This document shows, piece by piece, positions 8,879 through 18,416 of a stretch of DNA of 64,000 bases. Source of the stretch: an uncultured Fibrobacter sp. GTDB taxonomy: Bacteria; Fibrobacterota; Fibrobacteria; Fibrobacterales; Fibrobacteraceae. The DNA is taken from assembly GCA_946414025.1 (NCBI GenBank), contig CAMKMX010000003.1, forward strand, positions 1 to 64,000, given 5' to 3'. The notes under the pieces were generated by a model that saw only the letters and a list, made by a program, of their open reading frames with translations, had not been told where the DNA came from and did no database searches. Every line of letters starts with the position of its first letter. Positions within the stretch are counted from its first letter, which is position 1. Both the position numbers and the translations under genes were made by a program.

Positions 8879-9966
8879 ACCTGTTTCAAGGCCTCCTGTA
8901 CCAAGGGGGTGAGCAAGTTCTGTGAAGGCGGTTTCGGCAGGCGGACCTGTGTTTCCATGGCGGTCTGCAATGTTTCCAGGTTCAGTTTTGCCGCAGGAAT
9001 TTCTACCGCGTAACCCGCCCGGGAAAGACTTTTGGCGAGCACCACCTGTTCATACTGCCCAGGCGTGGGCACAAAGATACAGCTGGCGCCGAGAACGGCC
9101 ATGTCCATAATGGTGCTATAGCCTCCTCGAGAAATAATCCAGCGGGCACGCCGGACGGTGCGGGCAAATTCGGAGGATTCTAAATGACTAAAAAACTGAA
9201 TGTTTCCTTCGGTCCAGGATTTTCTTTCGGCACCGGGTTTCCCGAGAATCATCACGTGATTACCGGGCAGTTCGGAGAGTAATTCCCGCAGCCTGCGTTC
9301 AAAGGCGCTTCGGGCAGGCTCCACTCCAGAAACGACCGCTACCACGTTCAAATCTTTCGAAGTAGCGTCCATAATTTCAGGCAAGTCATCCAGTTCCGTA
9401 AAACGGCTCAACGGGCCTGCATAACGAACATTTTCCGGGCAAGATTTCACATGGGACATGGCACCCGCATAACCGGGGAACTCTTCTAAATCGGGAATCC
9501 ACACCTGGTCGAAGTTTTCCATTTTTTTTCGATGCCAATGAACCCCGATTCCCTCGAACCTAGAGAAAAGTGCCGGGAACGCAATACGGCACTGGTGCGT
9601 CATGTAAATGGAAAGCGCCTTCGCCGAATAAAAACCGAAGCGGTTGTCCGAAAACAGGATGTCGAACCCGTGGCGGCGAACCATTTCTTCGGCATAGTGG
9701 TGTTCGTATTCAACGACCCTGTTCAAATGAACGCTGTTTTTCAGGAGCCAAAGCCCCATGTTGAATCCGTGTTTCGGGTAAACAATGCCATAAGACGGAG
9801 CCACATGTTTTTTCAGTTCCGGAAAAATCTCGTTGTACAACGGCGCATAAGATTCCGTAACGGCAAGCTCCACCTGAGCTCCCTGCCGTAGGAACTCCTT
9901 AATGACCGGGACACAACGGGTCGCATGGCCCAGTCCCCAGTCCAGAGGCGCCACCAGGACTTTCAC
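8875..9966 (-). CDS. MurG-like/GT28-type glycosyltransferase
   Basis: VKVLVAPLDWGLGHATRCVPVIKEF...; SRGGYSTIMDMAVLGASCIFVPTPGQYEQVVLAKSL. Likely GTG start overlapping TAG stop of upstream gene (ORF track gives 9984). Confidence 0.78.
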   Translation of the reverse strand: MKVLVAPLDWGLGHATRCVPVIKEFLRQGAQVELAVTESYAPLYNEIFPELKKHVAPSYGIVYPKHGFNMGLWLLKNSVHLNRVVEYEHHYAEEMVRRHGFDILFSDNRFGFYSAKALSIYMTHQCRIAFPALFSRFEGIGVHWHRKKMENFDQVWIPDLEEFPGYAGAMSHVKSCPENVRYAGPLSRFTELDDLPEIMDATSKDLNVVAVVSGVEPARSAFERRLRELLSELPGNHVMILGKPGAERKSWTEGNIQFFSHLESSEFARTVRRARWIISRGGYSTIMDMAVLGASCIFVPTPGQYEQVVLAKSLSRAGYAVEIPAAKLNLETLQTAMETQVRLPKPPSQNLLTPLVQEALKQV

Positions 9967-12476
9967 TACCTGGCCTCCAGCCATGCGTTAGCCCAGTCAC
10001 CGTGATCGCAGTCCTTGTTGCCTCCCTGTTCCAGTACCAGCTGCAGGTTCTGGACTCCGGACACATCTACTTCTATGATCTGTTTTTGCGTGGAATACAT
10101 CTTGTTTGAGCGGAACAGTTCGCGACCGTCACCTTTTACCACGAAGAACGCCCCATCACCGCAGGCACTTTCGTCGTCAAGGCCGATAACGCCGTGAAGC
10201 GTACTGAACCTACCCGCAATATCGTATTCCAGGACAGCATCGGCGTGGCTTCCAATTCCGTAGCGGAAGGATTCTTTGTCCAGAGTTATCCCGTTGTGTT
10301 CTACCGTCTGGTCTTTTTGTGGCTCACCCCAATCCTGACGGTAACTCTTCATGGGCATTTCCGAAACCAGGGCAACGCCTTCGCCTGCAACAAACAGGTC
10401 CTTATGCAAAGTCAAGGTGTCGGCATCGGGCATCAAGCACCTCATTTCCAAGCGGTTCATACCCACGGCAAAATCCGTTGAATCCAGTACAAGCAAATCC
10501 TGGGTTTCGGATACCACCTTTTCCTTTTCAGGTTTGCCGTTGATGGAATAGGAGCAGGCCACCGCTTCGGCAAAATTCTTGTGCAGCGATACGATGTTAC
10601 TATCCATGTTCGCAACGGAGAACCGCTGTGCATACTGGGACACACCCTTCTTGGCGTCGATGCGGTAAATGACCAACGGATAGCCGAACAGCTTGGGTTC
10701 CAGGAGTACGCGTTCGTTCTTGTAGGAATCCAGAATTTCGTCAATCTGGTCGGTGGTCTTGAAACCAACCACGCGGCTCTGGCGATTCACCGAACCGTAG
10801 CCATCCTGACCGCGCACCAGGTAGATGTTTCCTCCAGACGCCTGGTACCACTTGGCAAAGGTATCCGTATCCCAACGCTTGAATGTCCGTTCGCTAAAGG
10901 CGCTGTGGCCAGAGGCAAGCATCTGCCAGGGTCTTGAGTAAATGTAGATGGAATTCTCAGGATACTTTTTCAGTTCCGTATTCAAGAAATCTTCTTCACT
11001 CAGCAATTTGTTCTTGTAATAGAGCATGTTGGCCTTGTAACTCGGCGCATGATACATCATGAGCCCAAGGGACATGACAACAGCTACACCAAGGACCAGG
11101 CGACCGATGCCGTCGGGTTTCATCTTGGAGAAAAAGCACAGGGCGTCGTAAGGGCCAAGGGCCATCAAGAGAGCGAACAGGGGCAAGGCCACCAGCACGT
11201 AACGCTGGTTGATGTCGATGGTGAAGGTGCCCGACACGTTCAGCAAGATGACAAAAATCTGGATGCAGAACGAAATCCCGAGAACAAAGCCACGAACATA
11301 GCGCCTGGAGTAAACCATCCTGAACAGGAGCCATACCGTGGATGCCAGCAGGAGTACCGTAAAGGACGTGTAGAACGGATTTTCGAGAATGCCGCCAAAA
11401 GACGGATCCGTCTTCAGGTTCAGCATGACTTCTACATTGGTCTTCAGGTTGAACCACAGGTTTTCAAGAGAATGGGCAGCGTGTTCCCCGCCCTGGAAAT
11501 CATAACCGCGGTAAGCCGCCATGGTATTGATGGAGGGCCAACTCACCGCAATAACCGAAGCCACAAAGAGGGGCAGGCGGTACGGTTTTTCCAAGAAATA
11601 GCGATAATAGTAAAGAGCGAAAGGAATAAAGGCGAAAACAGTTTCCTGTCTAGTCTGTGCAAAGAAGCCAAGCAGGGGCACGGTCAGCAAGAAATGTTTC
11701 CAGGTCACCTTGTTAGTCGGCACAAAGGCGTACCAGGCCATCAAGGCCGTCAGGAGGGCGATGTAGAGGACCTCTGTGGAGGCAGAGCGTGCCTGCAAAA
11801 GGAATATGGGCATGCCGCCCAGGAACGCCGTGGCCGCAAGCGCCAAAGGCTCACTCTTGAACCATCTGCACAGCGCAAAGAAAAAGAAAATCAGGCTCAG
11901 GATGTAGAAGGGGTAGTTCACCAACAGGGCGGTATCCCTGTTGGGTTCCATGAAGTTGAACACTAGGGAATACACAAAGCCGAGGGCCTTGCCCTTGAAG
12001 TTGTTCACCTCGTCGGTACATTCCAGGTTGCCGTCTTTCCAGATACCTTCGTTGCAGATACCGCCGGAGTGCTGGAAGTACATCTGCAAGCCCATGGATT
12101 CCCAGCTGGTCTCGTCGCTCAGCACCCGATGGCTGTTCCCGATGTTTCCGAACATGAATACGGAAAACACCAGGAGCAGCACGGCCAGCCCGCAAAGGCT
12201 CTTGCCGCCAGGCAAATACCCGCGGATATGCTTGGCGATAAAGGGCAGGTTCACCACGACGCCTACGAGGCCCACCACAAACGTGGAAAGGATGGCGTAA
12301 TAGCCCCATTCGATATCCCACTTGCGGGCCGTAGCCACGGAGGTCCCGTTAAAAATAAGGAATGCTATGACCAGCACAATCAGGGTGACTACAAGCATGA
12401 GCCCCTGGGGTTTCCCCAGGTTCAACGACTTGAACCACTCCTTCAAAGCATTTTTCTTTTCTTTATCCTTTTTCAT
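9966..12476 (-). CDS. Multi-TM GT-C-like glycosyltransferase with C-terminal NPCBM/NEW2 domain
   Basis: N-terminal TM helices; C-term RYGIGSHADAVLEYDIAGRFSTLHGVIGLDDESACGDGAFFVVKGDGRELF...GVQNLQLVLEQGGNKDCDHGDWANAWLEAR. Confidence 0.75.
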   Translation of the reverse strand: MKKDKEKKNALKEWFKSLNLGKPQGLMLVVTLIVLVIAFLIFNGTSVATARKWDIEWGYYAILSTFVVGLVGVVVNLPFIAKHIRGYLPGGKSLCGLAVLLLVFSVFMFGNIGNSHRVLSDETSWESMGLQMYFQHSGGICNEGIWKDGNLECTDEVNNFKGKALGFVYSLVFNFMEPNRDTALLVNYPFYILSLIFFFFALCRWFKSEPLALAATAFLGGMPIFLLQARSASTEVLYIALLTALMAWYAFVPTNKVTWKHFLLTVPLLGFFAQTRQETVFAFIPFALYYYRYFLEKPYRLPLFVASVIAVSWPSINTMAAYRGYDFQGGEHAAHSLENLWFNLKTNVEVMLNLKTDPSFGGILENPFYTSFTVLLLASTVWLLFRMVYSRRYVRGFVLGISFCIQIFVILLNVSGTFTIDINQRYVLVALPLFALLMALGPYDALCFFSKMKPDGIGRLVLGVAVVMSLGLMMYHAPSYKANMLYYKNKLLSEEDFLNTELKKYPENSIYIYSRPWQMLASGHSAFSERTFKRWDTDTFAKWYQASGGNIYLVRGQDGYGSVNRQSRVVGFKTTDQIDEILDSYKNERVLLEPKLFGYPLVIYRIDAKKGVSQYAQRFSVANMDSNIVSLHKNFAEAVACSYSINGKPEKEKVVSETQDLLVLDSTDFAVGMNRLEMRCLMPDADTLTLHKDLFVAGEGVALVSEMPMKSYRQDWGEPQKDQTVEHNGITLDKESFRYGIGSHADAVLEYDIAGRFSTLHGVIGLDDESACGDGAFFVVKGDGRELFRSNKMYSTQKQIIEVDVSGVQNLQLVLEQGGNKDCDHGDWANAWLEAR

Positions 12477-12652
12477 TTTACACTTCTCGTTTCACATTCT
12501 AAACAACCGACCTAAATCACCAACTCCTCAAGCAGATCCTCGTGATTCTATCGCCACACCGTGGCTCCAGAATGACAGCGAGGATGACACCTCTTGAGAC
12601 CCACTGTCCTAACCACTGTTTACCGACCACTTTACCTCTTGCGACCAGCGGC

Positions 12653-12708
12653 CCCTAGATCCTAGCCCCTAAATCCTAGTCCCTAAATCCTACCCCCTAG
12701 ACCCTAGC
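12653..12708. repeat. Heptameric tandem repeat, 8 units (CCCTAGA/TCCTAGC type)
   Basis: ccctaga tcctagc ccctaaa tcctagt ccctaaa tcctacc ccctaga ccctagc; same family as 613-654 and 27912-28009 in inverse orientation. Confidence 0.9.
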
Positions 12709-15700
12709 CTTTCCATGGCAATCTTCTTGCCGGTCTGGAAATCGCACTTGCCGCTGCCCAGCTTGGGCAGGCTTTCCACCTTCACCACGGCGCCAGGCAC
12801 CATCAGGGGCGGAAGCCCTATCTGGCGGAGCATGTCCTTCACCTCGTCTTCGGACTTTTCGCCGGCATAGACCAGCACAATCTTTTCGCCCTTGGACCCG
12901 TCGGGGACGGCCACGGCAAAATGGTCGATCTCGTCGAACATGGCGTTTTCCGAAATCTTGAAGTCCACGGAGCCGAGGCTCACCATCTCGCCGCCAAGCT
13001 TTGCAAATCGGCTGTAGCGGTCCACGATGGTCAGGTAGCCGTCTTCGTCCACATGGCCCTTGTCGCCGGTCTTGTACCAGCGTTTGCCGTTGATGACGGC
13101 TATGGCCTGGGCGGTGCGTTCCGGGTCCTTCAGGTACCCCTTCATAATCTGGGCGCCACCGATGAGAATCAATCCGTCGCTACCGATGGGCAGCTCTTCC
13201 ATGGTGTCCGGGTCCACAATGCGGAACTGGGTTCCAGGCAGTGGCGCCCCCACGGTCCCCGGCTTGTTGCCCTGCAGCACCGTCTTGTAGTCGTCCATCA
13301 GAACGTCCTTGGTGTTTACCGCCGCCACGGGGGTGGTCTCGGTACAGCCGAAACCTTCGAAAATTTCCAGCTTGAACTTGGTGCGGTATAGCTGGCGCAC
13401 ATCTTCGCGAATCTTTTCGGCTCCGGCGTAGATGCTCCGCACATGACCAAACATCAGCGGGTGCACCGCACGGTTCATGCCCCACATCCGCAAGAAGGTG
13501 CCCGTGGCCACCATGATGGTCACCTTGAACTGGGCGCACATGCGGGACACAAGCCTTGCATCCGTGGGGTCGGGGCAAGTAGCCACCGGCACGCCGTCCA
13601 CCAGGCAGAGCATGGTAGTGATGGAGAACCCGAAGGCATGGAACAGCGGGAGCGACCCCAGGAACACGTCGTCGGAGCCGGGGTTCAGCACGCTTTCGCA
13701 CTGCTTGATGTTACCCATCAAGTTGAAGTGGGTCAGTTCCACTCCCTTGGGGCGACCCTCGGAACCGGAACTGAAAATAATCGTCGCCACATCGTCCAGG
13801 GAGACCTTCTTGAAGAACCGAAGTTCCAGGTACCAGGCCGGAAGCAGCATCACCCGCAAGAAGTTCAGCACCAGGGCGGGCTTTTTCAGCTTTTCCTTCA
13901 GGTCTTCCATGTAATAGACCTTGTACTTGTCCAGAAGTTTCTCCATGGGGAGTCCCTTCTGCTTCAGCTTGTCGATAAACACCCGGGCGGTAATGATGGT
14001 CTTCACGTCGGCCACGTTACAGCAGTAGTCCATGGTCTCCGGCGTGTTGGTGTAGTTCAGGTTATAGACCGTCTTGCCCTTGATGAGGCAGGCCATGTTC
14101 ACGATGATGCCCGGGCCCGAAGGCGGAATCAGCACGCCCACGTTCTTTTCGCCCTTGGTAAGACCGTCAATCATCTTGGCAAAAGTCAAGGAAGCCGCCG
14201 CAAGGGCGTTTGCCGCCAGGTGGTGGCCGTCGGGACTATAGACCGAAGGTCCGCTCCCGATACGCTTGACCGTGCGTATCCAGGCAGAAGCCACCGGACG
14301 GAGCAGCCGGATATAAGATGTCCATGCCGTAATAGAAAGTTCCTGCACGGCCCGCTGGACCGTAACCGCATCCGCATCCAGGGGAAGTTCTTCGCCAAAG
14401 GCTACGGAGATGACACGGCCTTCGCTATGGATTAAATCCTTGAAGCCGGAACCCGCCTGGGAGTAACTGCTCCCCCACAGCCCCTGCACATAGAACGGCA
14501 AGAGCTTCAGGTGGTGTACGTCCTTGATGGCGTCGGAATAGTCCAGGCGGAAACGGCTCATGTTGCCCGTGGCGGTCATGGTGTTCTCGGGGAACATCAC
14601 CACGGCCTCGCCCCGGAGCAGGGCCTCCCGGGCCTCCTTCATGGCGGACTCCGGGTGTGCAATGTCCAGCTCGATGGTCCGCATCTGTGAAAGGAGCAGA
14701 CGCACGTACCACTTTTCAAAAGGCCGCTTGGTAATCACAAAGCGCAAGGGGCGGGGGCTTGCCATCTGGATCATGGCCCAGTCCACATAAGAAATGTGGT
14801 TACCCACCAAAAGCACCGGGCCTTCCCAAGGAATACGCTCCACGCCAGACACCAGGAACTTGTAATGGAACGAAAGCACCGAGCGCATCAGCTGACGAAG
14901 CAGCGTATGGGGCATGGCCATCAGGGCCCAAATGGTGCCGCCCAGGCACACGATACCCAGAATAAAGAACAGGCTCATCCGGTCCAAGTTCAAGAACCGG
15001 ATAAGGACAACGGCCACGATTTCAAAGAGGAGGATACAAAGGTTTTGCACCCCGTTGGCCACCGAAAGCACGTGGCCCGCCGACCTGGGCTTGGTATGGT
15101 ACAGCAGCATGGAGAACATGGGAATCATGTAGATGCCGCCACAGAACCCCAGCAGGGTAAAGGCGATGGCGTTGTAGGGCCTGGGGATAAAGGGAATCAG
15201 GAAGATGAGGATGGCCGCCCCGGCGGTACCCATGGGGATAAGCCCGGTCTCGATAAAGTTCCTGGACATGCGCATGGCAAAGACGATGCCCACCACAAGA
15301 CCCAGGGCCGTTCCGAAGATGGCGTAGTTGGCCAAGATATCCCGGTTAAAGAGCGAACCCGAACCGAACAGGTCCTGGATGACAAACACCAGTAGGAATA
15401 TCATGACCCAGAACATGGAAAGCCCGATAATGGACTGGCGGAGCGCCCGATTCACCCAGAGCTTGCTCAGCTTGCGGCGGGCAAACAGCAGGTTCCAGTA
15501 ACGCTTCCAGGGGAATTTCAGCTCGGCATCGTAGGCGCCAATAGGCGGAAGCCCGAAGGTGAACAGGATTCCGAAAATTTCAAGAGCCACGAGGGTTATC
15601 CCCACAAGGGCGAATGTCTGGAGCGCCTCCGAAAGATTCCCTGCCACAGGGAGCATCCGCTCATAGGCGTAGGCGGTAACGCCTCCACTCAGCACCAGGG

Positions 15701-16163
15701 CCACGAACAGGATAATCATCAGGATACCGCTCCCCTGGGTCAGGGAACGGACTCCCACCAGTTCCTTCATGTAGCCGTTCTTGGCCGGGCTCTGGAACGC
15801 CTGCAGCACAAAGAAAAGACCAATGGAAAGAAACTCGAGCAAGAGGTTCGCCGTACAGACCCCGTAACCGAACAGCACCACCGCAGGTAGCGAAAGCAGG
15901 GTCGTCCACCTAAGGACCCGCTCCTTGGGGAACTTGTCGGAAAAATAACCCGCAGGAGTCATGAGCAAGGCACAGGGCAGCAGGAACAACAGGTGCAGCA
16001 CATAGAACTGCCAAGAGCCCATGGCCGTAAAACCGGCACGGCTCAGCACCAGTTCCATATAGGCGACAAGGATAGTAGAGAGGGCCACCTGGGTAAAGGC
16101 AAACCCGTAAAAAGCAAAAAATCCCTTAGACTTTTTCATCGGTTTATCCCGCAAATCTTTCAT
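12690..16163 (-). CDS. Fused MFS (LplT-like) / PlsC-type acyltransferase / AMP-dependent acyl-ACP synthetase (Aas-like)
   Basis: N-term MFS helices; GPVLLVGNHISYVDWAMIQ...MFPENTMTATGNM acyltransferase motifs; IIFSSGSEGRPKGVELTHFNL...GFGCTETTP...YKTGDKGHVDEDGYLTIVDRYSRFAKLGGEMVS adenylate-forming motifs. Start may be 16139. Confidence 0.88.
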   Translation of the reverse strand: MKDLRDKPMKKSKGFFAFYGFAFTQVALSTILVAYMELVLSRAGFTAMGSWQFYVLHLLFLLPCALLMTPAGYFSDKFPKERVLRWTTLLSLPAVVLFGYGVCTANLLLEFLSIGLFFVLQAFQSPAKNGYMKELVGVRSLTQGSGILMIILFVALVLSGGVTAYAYERMLPVAGNLSEALQTFALVGITLVALEIFGILFTFGLPPIGAYDAELKFPWKRYWNLLFARRKLSKLWVNRALRQSIIGLSMFWVMIFLLVFVIQDLFGSGSLFNRDILANYAIFGTALGLVVGIVFAMRMSRNFIETGLIPMGTAGAAILIFLIPFIPRPYNAIAFTLLGFCGGIYMIPMFSMLLYHTKPRSAGHVLSVANGVQNLCILLFEIVAVVLIRFLNLDRMSLFFILGIVCLGGTIWALMAMPHTLLRQLMRSVLSFHYKFLVSGVERIPWEGPVLLVGNHISYVDWAMIQMASPRPLRFVITKRPFEKWYVRLLLSQMRTIELDIAHPESAMKEAREALLRGEAVVMFPENTMTATGNMSRFRLDYSDAIKDVHHLKLLPFYVQGLWGSSYSQAGSGFKDLIHSEGRVISVAFGEELPLDADAVTVQRAVQELSITAWTSYIRLLRPVASAWIRTVKRIGSGPSVYSPDGHHLAANALAAASLTFAKMIDGLTKGEKNVGVLIPPSGPGIIVNMACLIKGKTVYNLNYTNTPETMDYCCNVADVKTIITARVFIDKLKQKGLPMEKLLDKYKVYYMEDLKEKLKKPALVLNFLRVMLLPAWYLELRFFKKVSLDDVATIIFSSGSEGRPKGVELTHFNLMGNIKQCESVLNPGSDDVFLGSLPLFHAFGFSITTMLCLVDGVPVATCPDPTDARLVSRMCAQFKVTIMVATGTFLRMWGMNRAVHPLMFGHVRSIYAGAEKIREDVRQLYRTKFKLEIFEGFGCTETTPVAAVNTKDVLMDDYKTVLQGNKPGTVGAPLPGTQFRIVDPDTMEELPIGSDGLILIGGAQIMKGYLKDPERTAQAIAVINGKRWYKTGDKGHVDEDGYLTIVDRYSRFAKLGGEMVSLGSVDFKISENAMFDEIDHFAVAVPDGSKGEKIVLVYAGEKSEDEVKDMLRQIGLPPLMVPGAVVKVESLPKLGSGKCDFQTGKKIAMERLGSRG

Positions 16164-16239
16164 GGGAAAGATACATAATTAGGAGTCCTACCGGCGGGCG
16201 TCAAGCCTGCAAAAAAGAAGGAAACGGAGAAATAAAAAA

Positions 16240-16267
16240 AATCCGGCGAGCCGAAGCCCACCGGATT
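16240..16267 (-). terminator. Rho-independent terminator
   Basis: Minus strand: aatccggtgggcttcggctcgccggatt followed by T run. Confidence 0.8.
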
Positions 16268-16289
16268 CAAAAGCTTTTTCAAGAGCGGA

Positions 16290-17153
16290 TTACTTGTTCT
16301 CGAAGTAGTAGGTGGTCAGAGTCTTGCCATCCTGGGAGAACTGGATAATCTGCTTGCCCTTGGGCAGATCGCCGGTGATCTTGAACAGGTTTTCGGCCAT
16401 GTAGGTCACCGTCAGGTTCGTGCCCTTGTCCTTGTCGGCAAAGAGGCCCTTCTTCTCGCTTTCTTCGAAGCCCTTGCAGTCCTTGTGGGCAGAAACGTCC
16501 TGTTCCACGGCGGGATAGGTCTTGGCAATGAGCGGAGAGGTCACGGAGCTAGCATTGCGGTAGAAGACTTCCAGCTTGCCCTCGATTACGCGGGGGGCCG
16601 GCAGCGGAGACATCTTGGCAGCTTCCTTCTTGCCTTTCTTCTTGCCCTTCTTCTGATCGGGCACCTTGGCGCCGTCGCCAGCCTGGGGGCGTTCCAGCTG
16701 GTAACCTGCGATGGATTCGTTGCACTGGGTGGACCAGACAACCCATTCGTTAGAAATCTTCTTCGGGCCGTTTTCTTCGTCGCCAGGCAGGTAGAGACCC
16801 GGTTCAATCTGGTCGCTATAGATGTACAGAGTCACCTTCAGGTTCGGGTTCTCTTCGGTGGTAGAAATCATGTTCTTGCTCTTGATGTACTTGGAGCGGC
16901 CGGCGAGAATCTTGTAGTTACCCACGGGGACCTTTTCGAACTTGAACTGGCCCTTGCGGAGTTCCTGCTTGTACTTGTACTTTTCCTTGAGGGTGGAGTA
17001 GATAGTGGAGTCCATCCAGACGGTGGGCATTTCGAGAGGCTTGCCAGTGAAAGCGTCACAGACTTCACCTTCGATGGTACCGGTCTTTTCGCAACCGGTG
17101 AGAGCCATAGCCACGAGAGCGGCGGTAGCACAGAGAGTAAGTGTTTTTTTCAT
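16290..17153 (-). CDS. Hypothetical lipoprotein
   Basis: MKKTLTLCATAALVAMALTGCEKTGTIEGEVCDAFTGKPLEMPTVWMDS lipobox. Confidence 0.7.
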   Translation of the reverse strand: MKKTLTLCATAALVAMALTGCEKTGTIEGEVCDAFTGKPLEMPTVWMDSTIYSTLKEKYKYKQELRKGQFKFEKVPVGNYKILAGRSKYIKSKNMISTTEENPNLKVTLYIYSDQIEPGLYLPGDEENGPKKISNEWVVWSTQCNESIAGYQLERPQAGDGAKVPDQKKGKKKGKKEAAKMSPLPAPRVIEGKLEVFYRNASSVTSPLIAKTYPAVEQDVSAHKDCKGFEESEKKGLFADKDKGTNLTVTYMAENLFKITGDLPKGKQIIQFSQDGKTLTTYYFENK

Positions 17154-17188
17154 CGTTTTTCCTTTTGAGTTTCTCTAAATATACAAAA

Positions 17189-17211
17189 ACCCTCCCGTTT
17201 TAGGGGAGGGC
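17189..17211 (-). terminator. Rho-independent terminator downstream of rpmE2
   Basis: accctcccgttttaggggagggc hairpin with T run on minus strand. Confidence 0.75.
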
Positions 17212-17220
17212 ATAAAAAGA

Positions 17221-17523
17221 CTAGGCTTCTTCTTCGGCCTTGGCGGGAGCCGCCTTGCGGGTCTTGCGCTTTGCACCGGTGATGTTGCCGGCGAAACGCT
17301 TGTTGAAGCGGTCGATACGGCCAGCCGTATCCACGCGATGCTGCTTGCCCGTCCAGAACGGATGGGTATCAGCCGTAATTTCCAAGGAAATTACGCTATA
17401 TTCAACACCATCGATAGTCTTCTTTTCGGCGGAAGACTTCGTGGAGCGGGTGATGTATTCTTTACCCGTATTCGCATCGACGAACACGACCGGTTGATAG
17501 TTAGGGTGGATACCTTCTTTCAT
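17221..17523 (-). CDS. rpmE2: 50S ribosomal protein L31 type B
   Basis: MKEGIHPNYQPVVFVDANTGKEYITRSTKSSAEKKTIDGVEYSVISLEITADTHPFWTGKQHRVDTAGRIDRFNKRF; no zinc-binding cysteines. Confidence 0.92.
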   Translation of the reverse strand: MKEGIHPNYQPVVFVDANTGKEYITRSTKSSAEKKTIDGVEYSVISLEITADTHPFWTGKQHRVDTAGRIDRFNKRFAGNITGAKRKTRKAAPAKAEEEA

Positions 17524-17620
17524 TTTTAAACTTCCTGTGAAGTAGTTAATTGGAGCACACAATTTAGAAGAATTAGGCCTTTTTGGCAAGCGTAGGCCCG
17601 CTTTTTTGTATCTTTAGGCC

Positions 17621-18262
17621 ATGATTCGGAGCCGTTTTCCAAAGAGAATCGCCCGACCCGGGTGCTGGAAATTCCTCGGACTGTCCCTGCTTGTCGGGGC
17701 TCTTGTCGCCTGCAAGTCGGAGCCGCCTGTGGCGACCATCGTGGTCGTGAACAAGAAAATGCCCCTCGTAGAATGGCCCGACAGCACCTACATCGCCGAC
17801 CTGGATTCCATCCTGGCCCTGGAACCGCTAAAGAAGCAGGACAAGAACAAGCCAAGCATCGCCATGAACACCTTCAAGGCGCCGAACTTTATACTGCCCT
17901 CTTCGGTGACGGGGAAAAAGCCCGAAAAAGGACCCAAGGCGGACCAAGGGACAAGGACCGGCAGCGGAAAACCGGGACCGGCAGCCACTCAACCCCGCAA
18001 AGACAATTCCGCCGAAAATTTCGCGAACCAGTTCACCCAGGCCCTTTCTGCGTTGCAGTCGGACCCCAGCAATTCAAAGCTTTACAAGGTAGTTGAATCC
18101 AAGGACGGCGAGGACCTGTTCCAGCTTTTACGCCGGACCTACGGGGCGGGTGCCCAGAGCCTCCCCCGCTTTTACGTGCTCTCTACCCTGCAATCAGTAA
18201 ACCCCGGCGTGATGCTGGAGCACCTGAATGCCGGGGATAAGGTACGGGTCCCTAAGATTTAG
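17621..18262 (+). CDS. Hypothetical lipoprotein with LysM-like C-terminus
   Basis: Signal/lipobox LVGALVACKSEPP; C-term LLRRTYGAGAQSLPRFYVLSTLQSVNPGVMLEHLNAGDKVRVPKI. Confidence 0.6.
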   Translation: MIRSRFPKRIARPGCWKFLGLSLLVGALVACKSEPPVATIVVVNKKMPLVEWPDSTYIADLDSILALEPLKKQDKNKPSIAMNTFKAPNFILPSSVTGKKPEKGPKADQGTRTGSGKPGPAATQPRKDNSAENFANQFTQALSALQSDPSNSKLYKVVESKDGEDLFQLLRRTYGAGAQSLPRFYVLSTLQSVNPGVMLEHLNAGDKVRVPKI

Positions 18263-18416
18263 ACGAAAGAACGGCCCTGCGGGCCTTTAGACGAAAGACG
18301 AAAGGTTTTTCAAATCCAAGGCATTTTTTTTCAAAAAAAGAATGCAACACAATCAGTTACATTCTTTCGTCTATCGTCTGTAGCTCCGCTGTAAGCGGGG
18401 CGTTCTTTCGTCTAAA
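18258..18416. repeat. Inverted repeat (16-bp perfect arms) spanning both convergent stop codons
   Basis: tttagacgaaagaacg (18258-18273) and cgttctttcgtctaaa (18401-18416). Confidence 0.9.
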
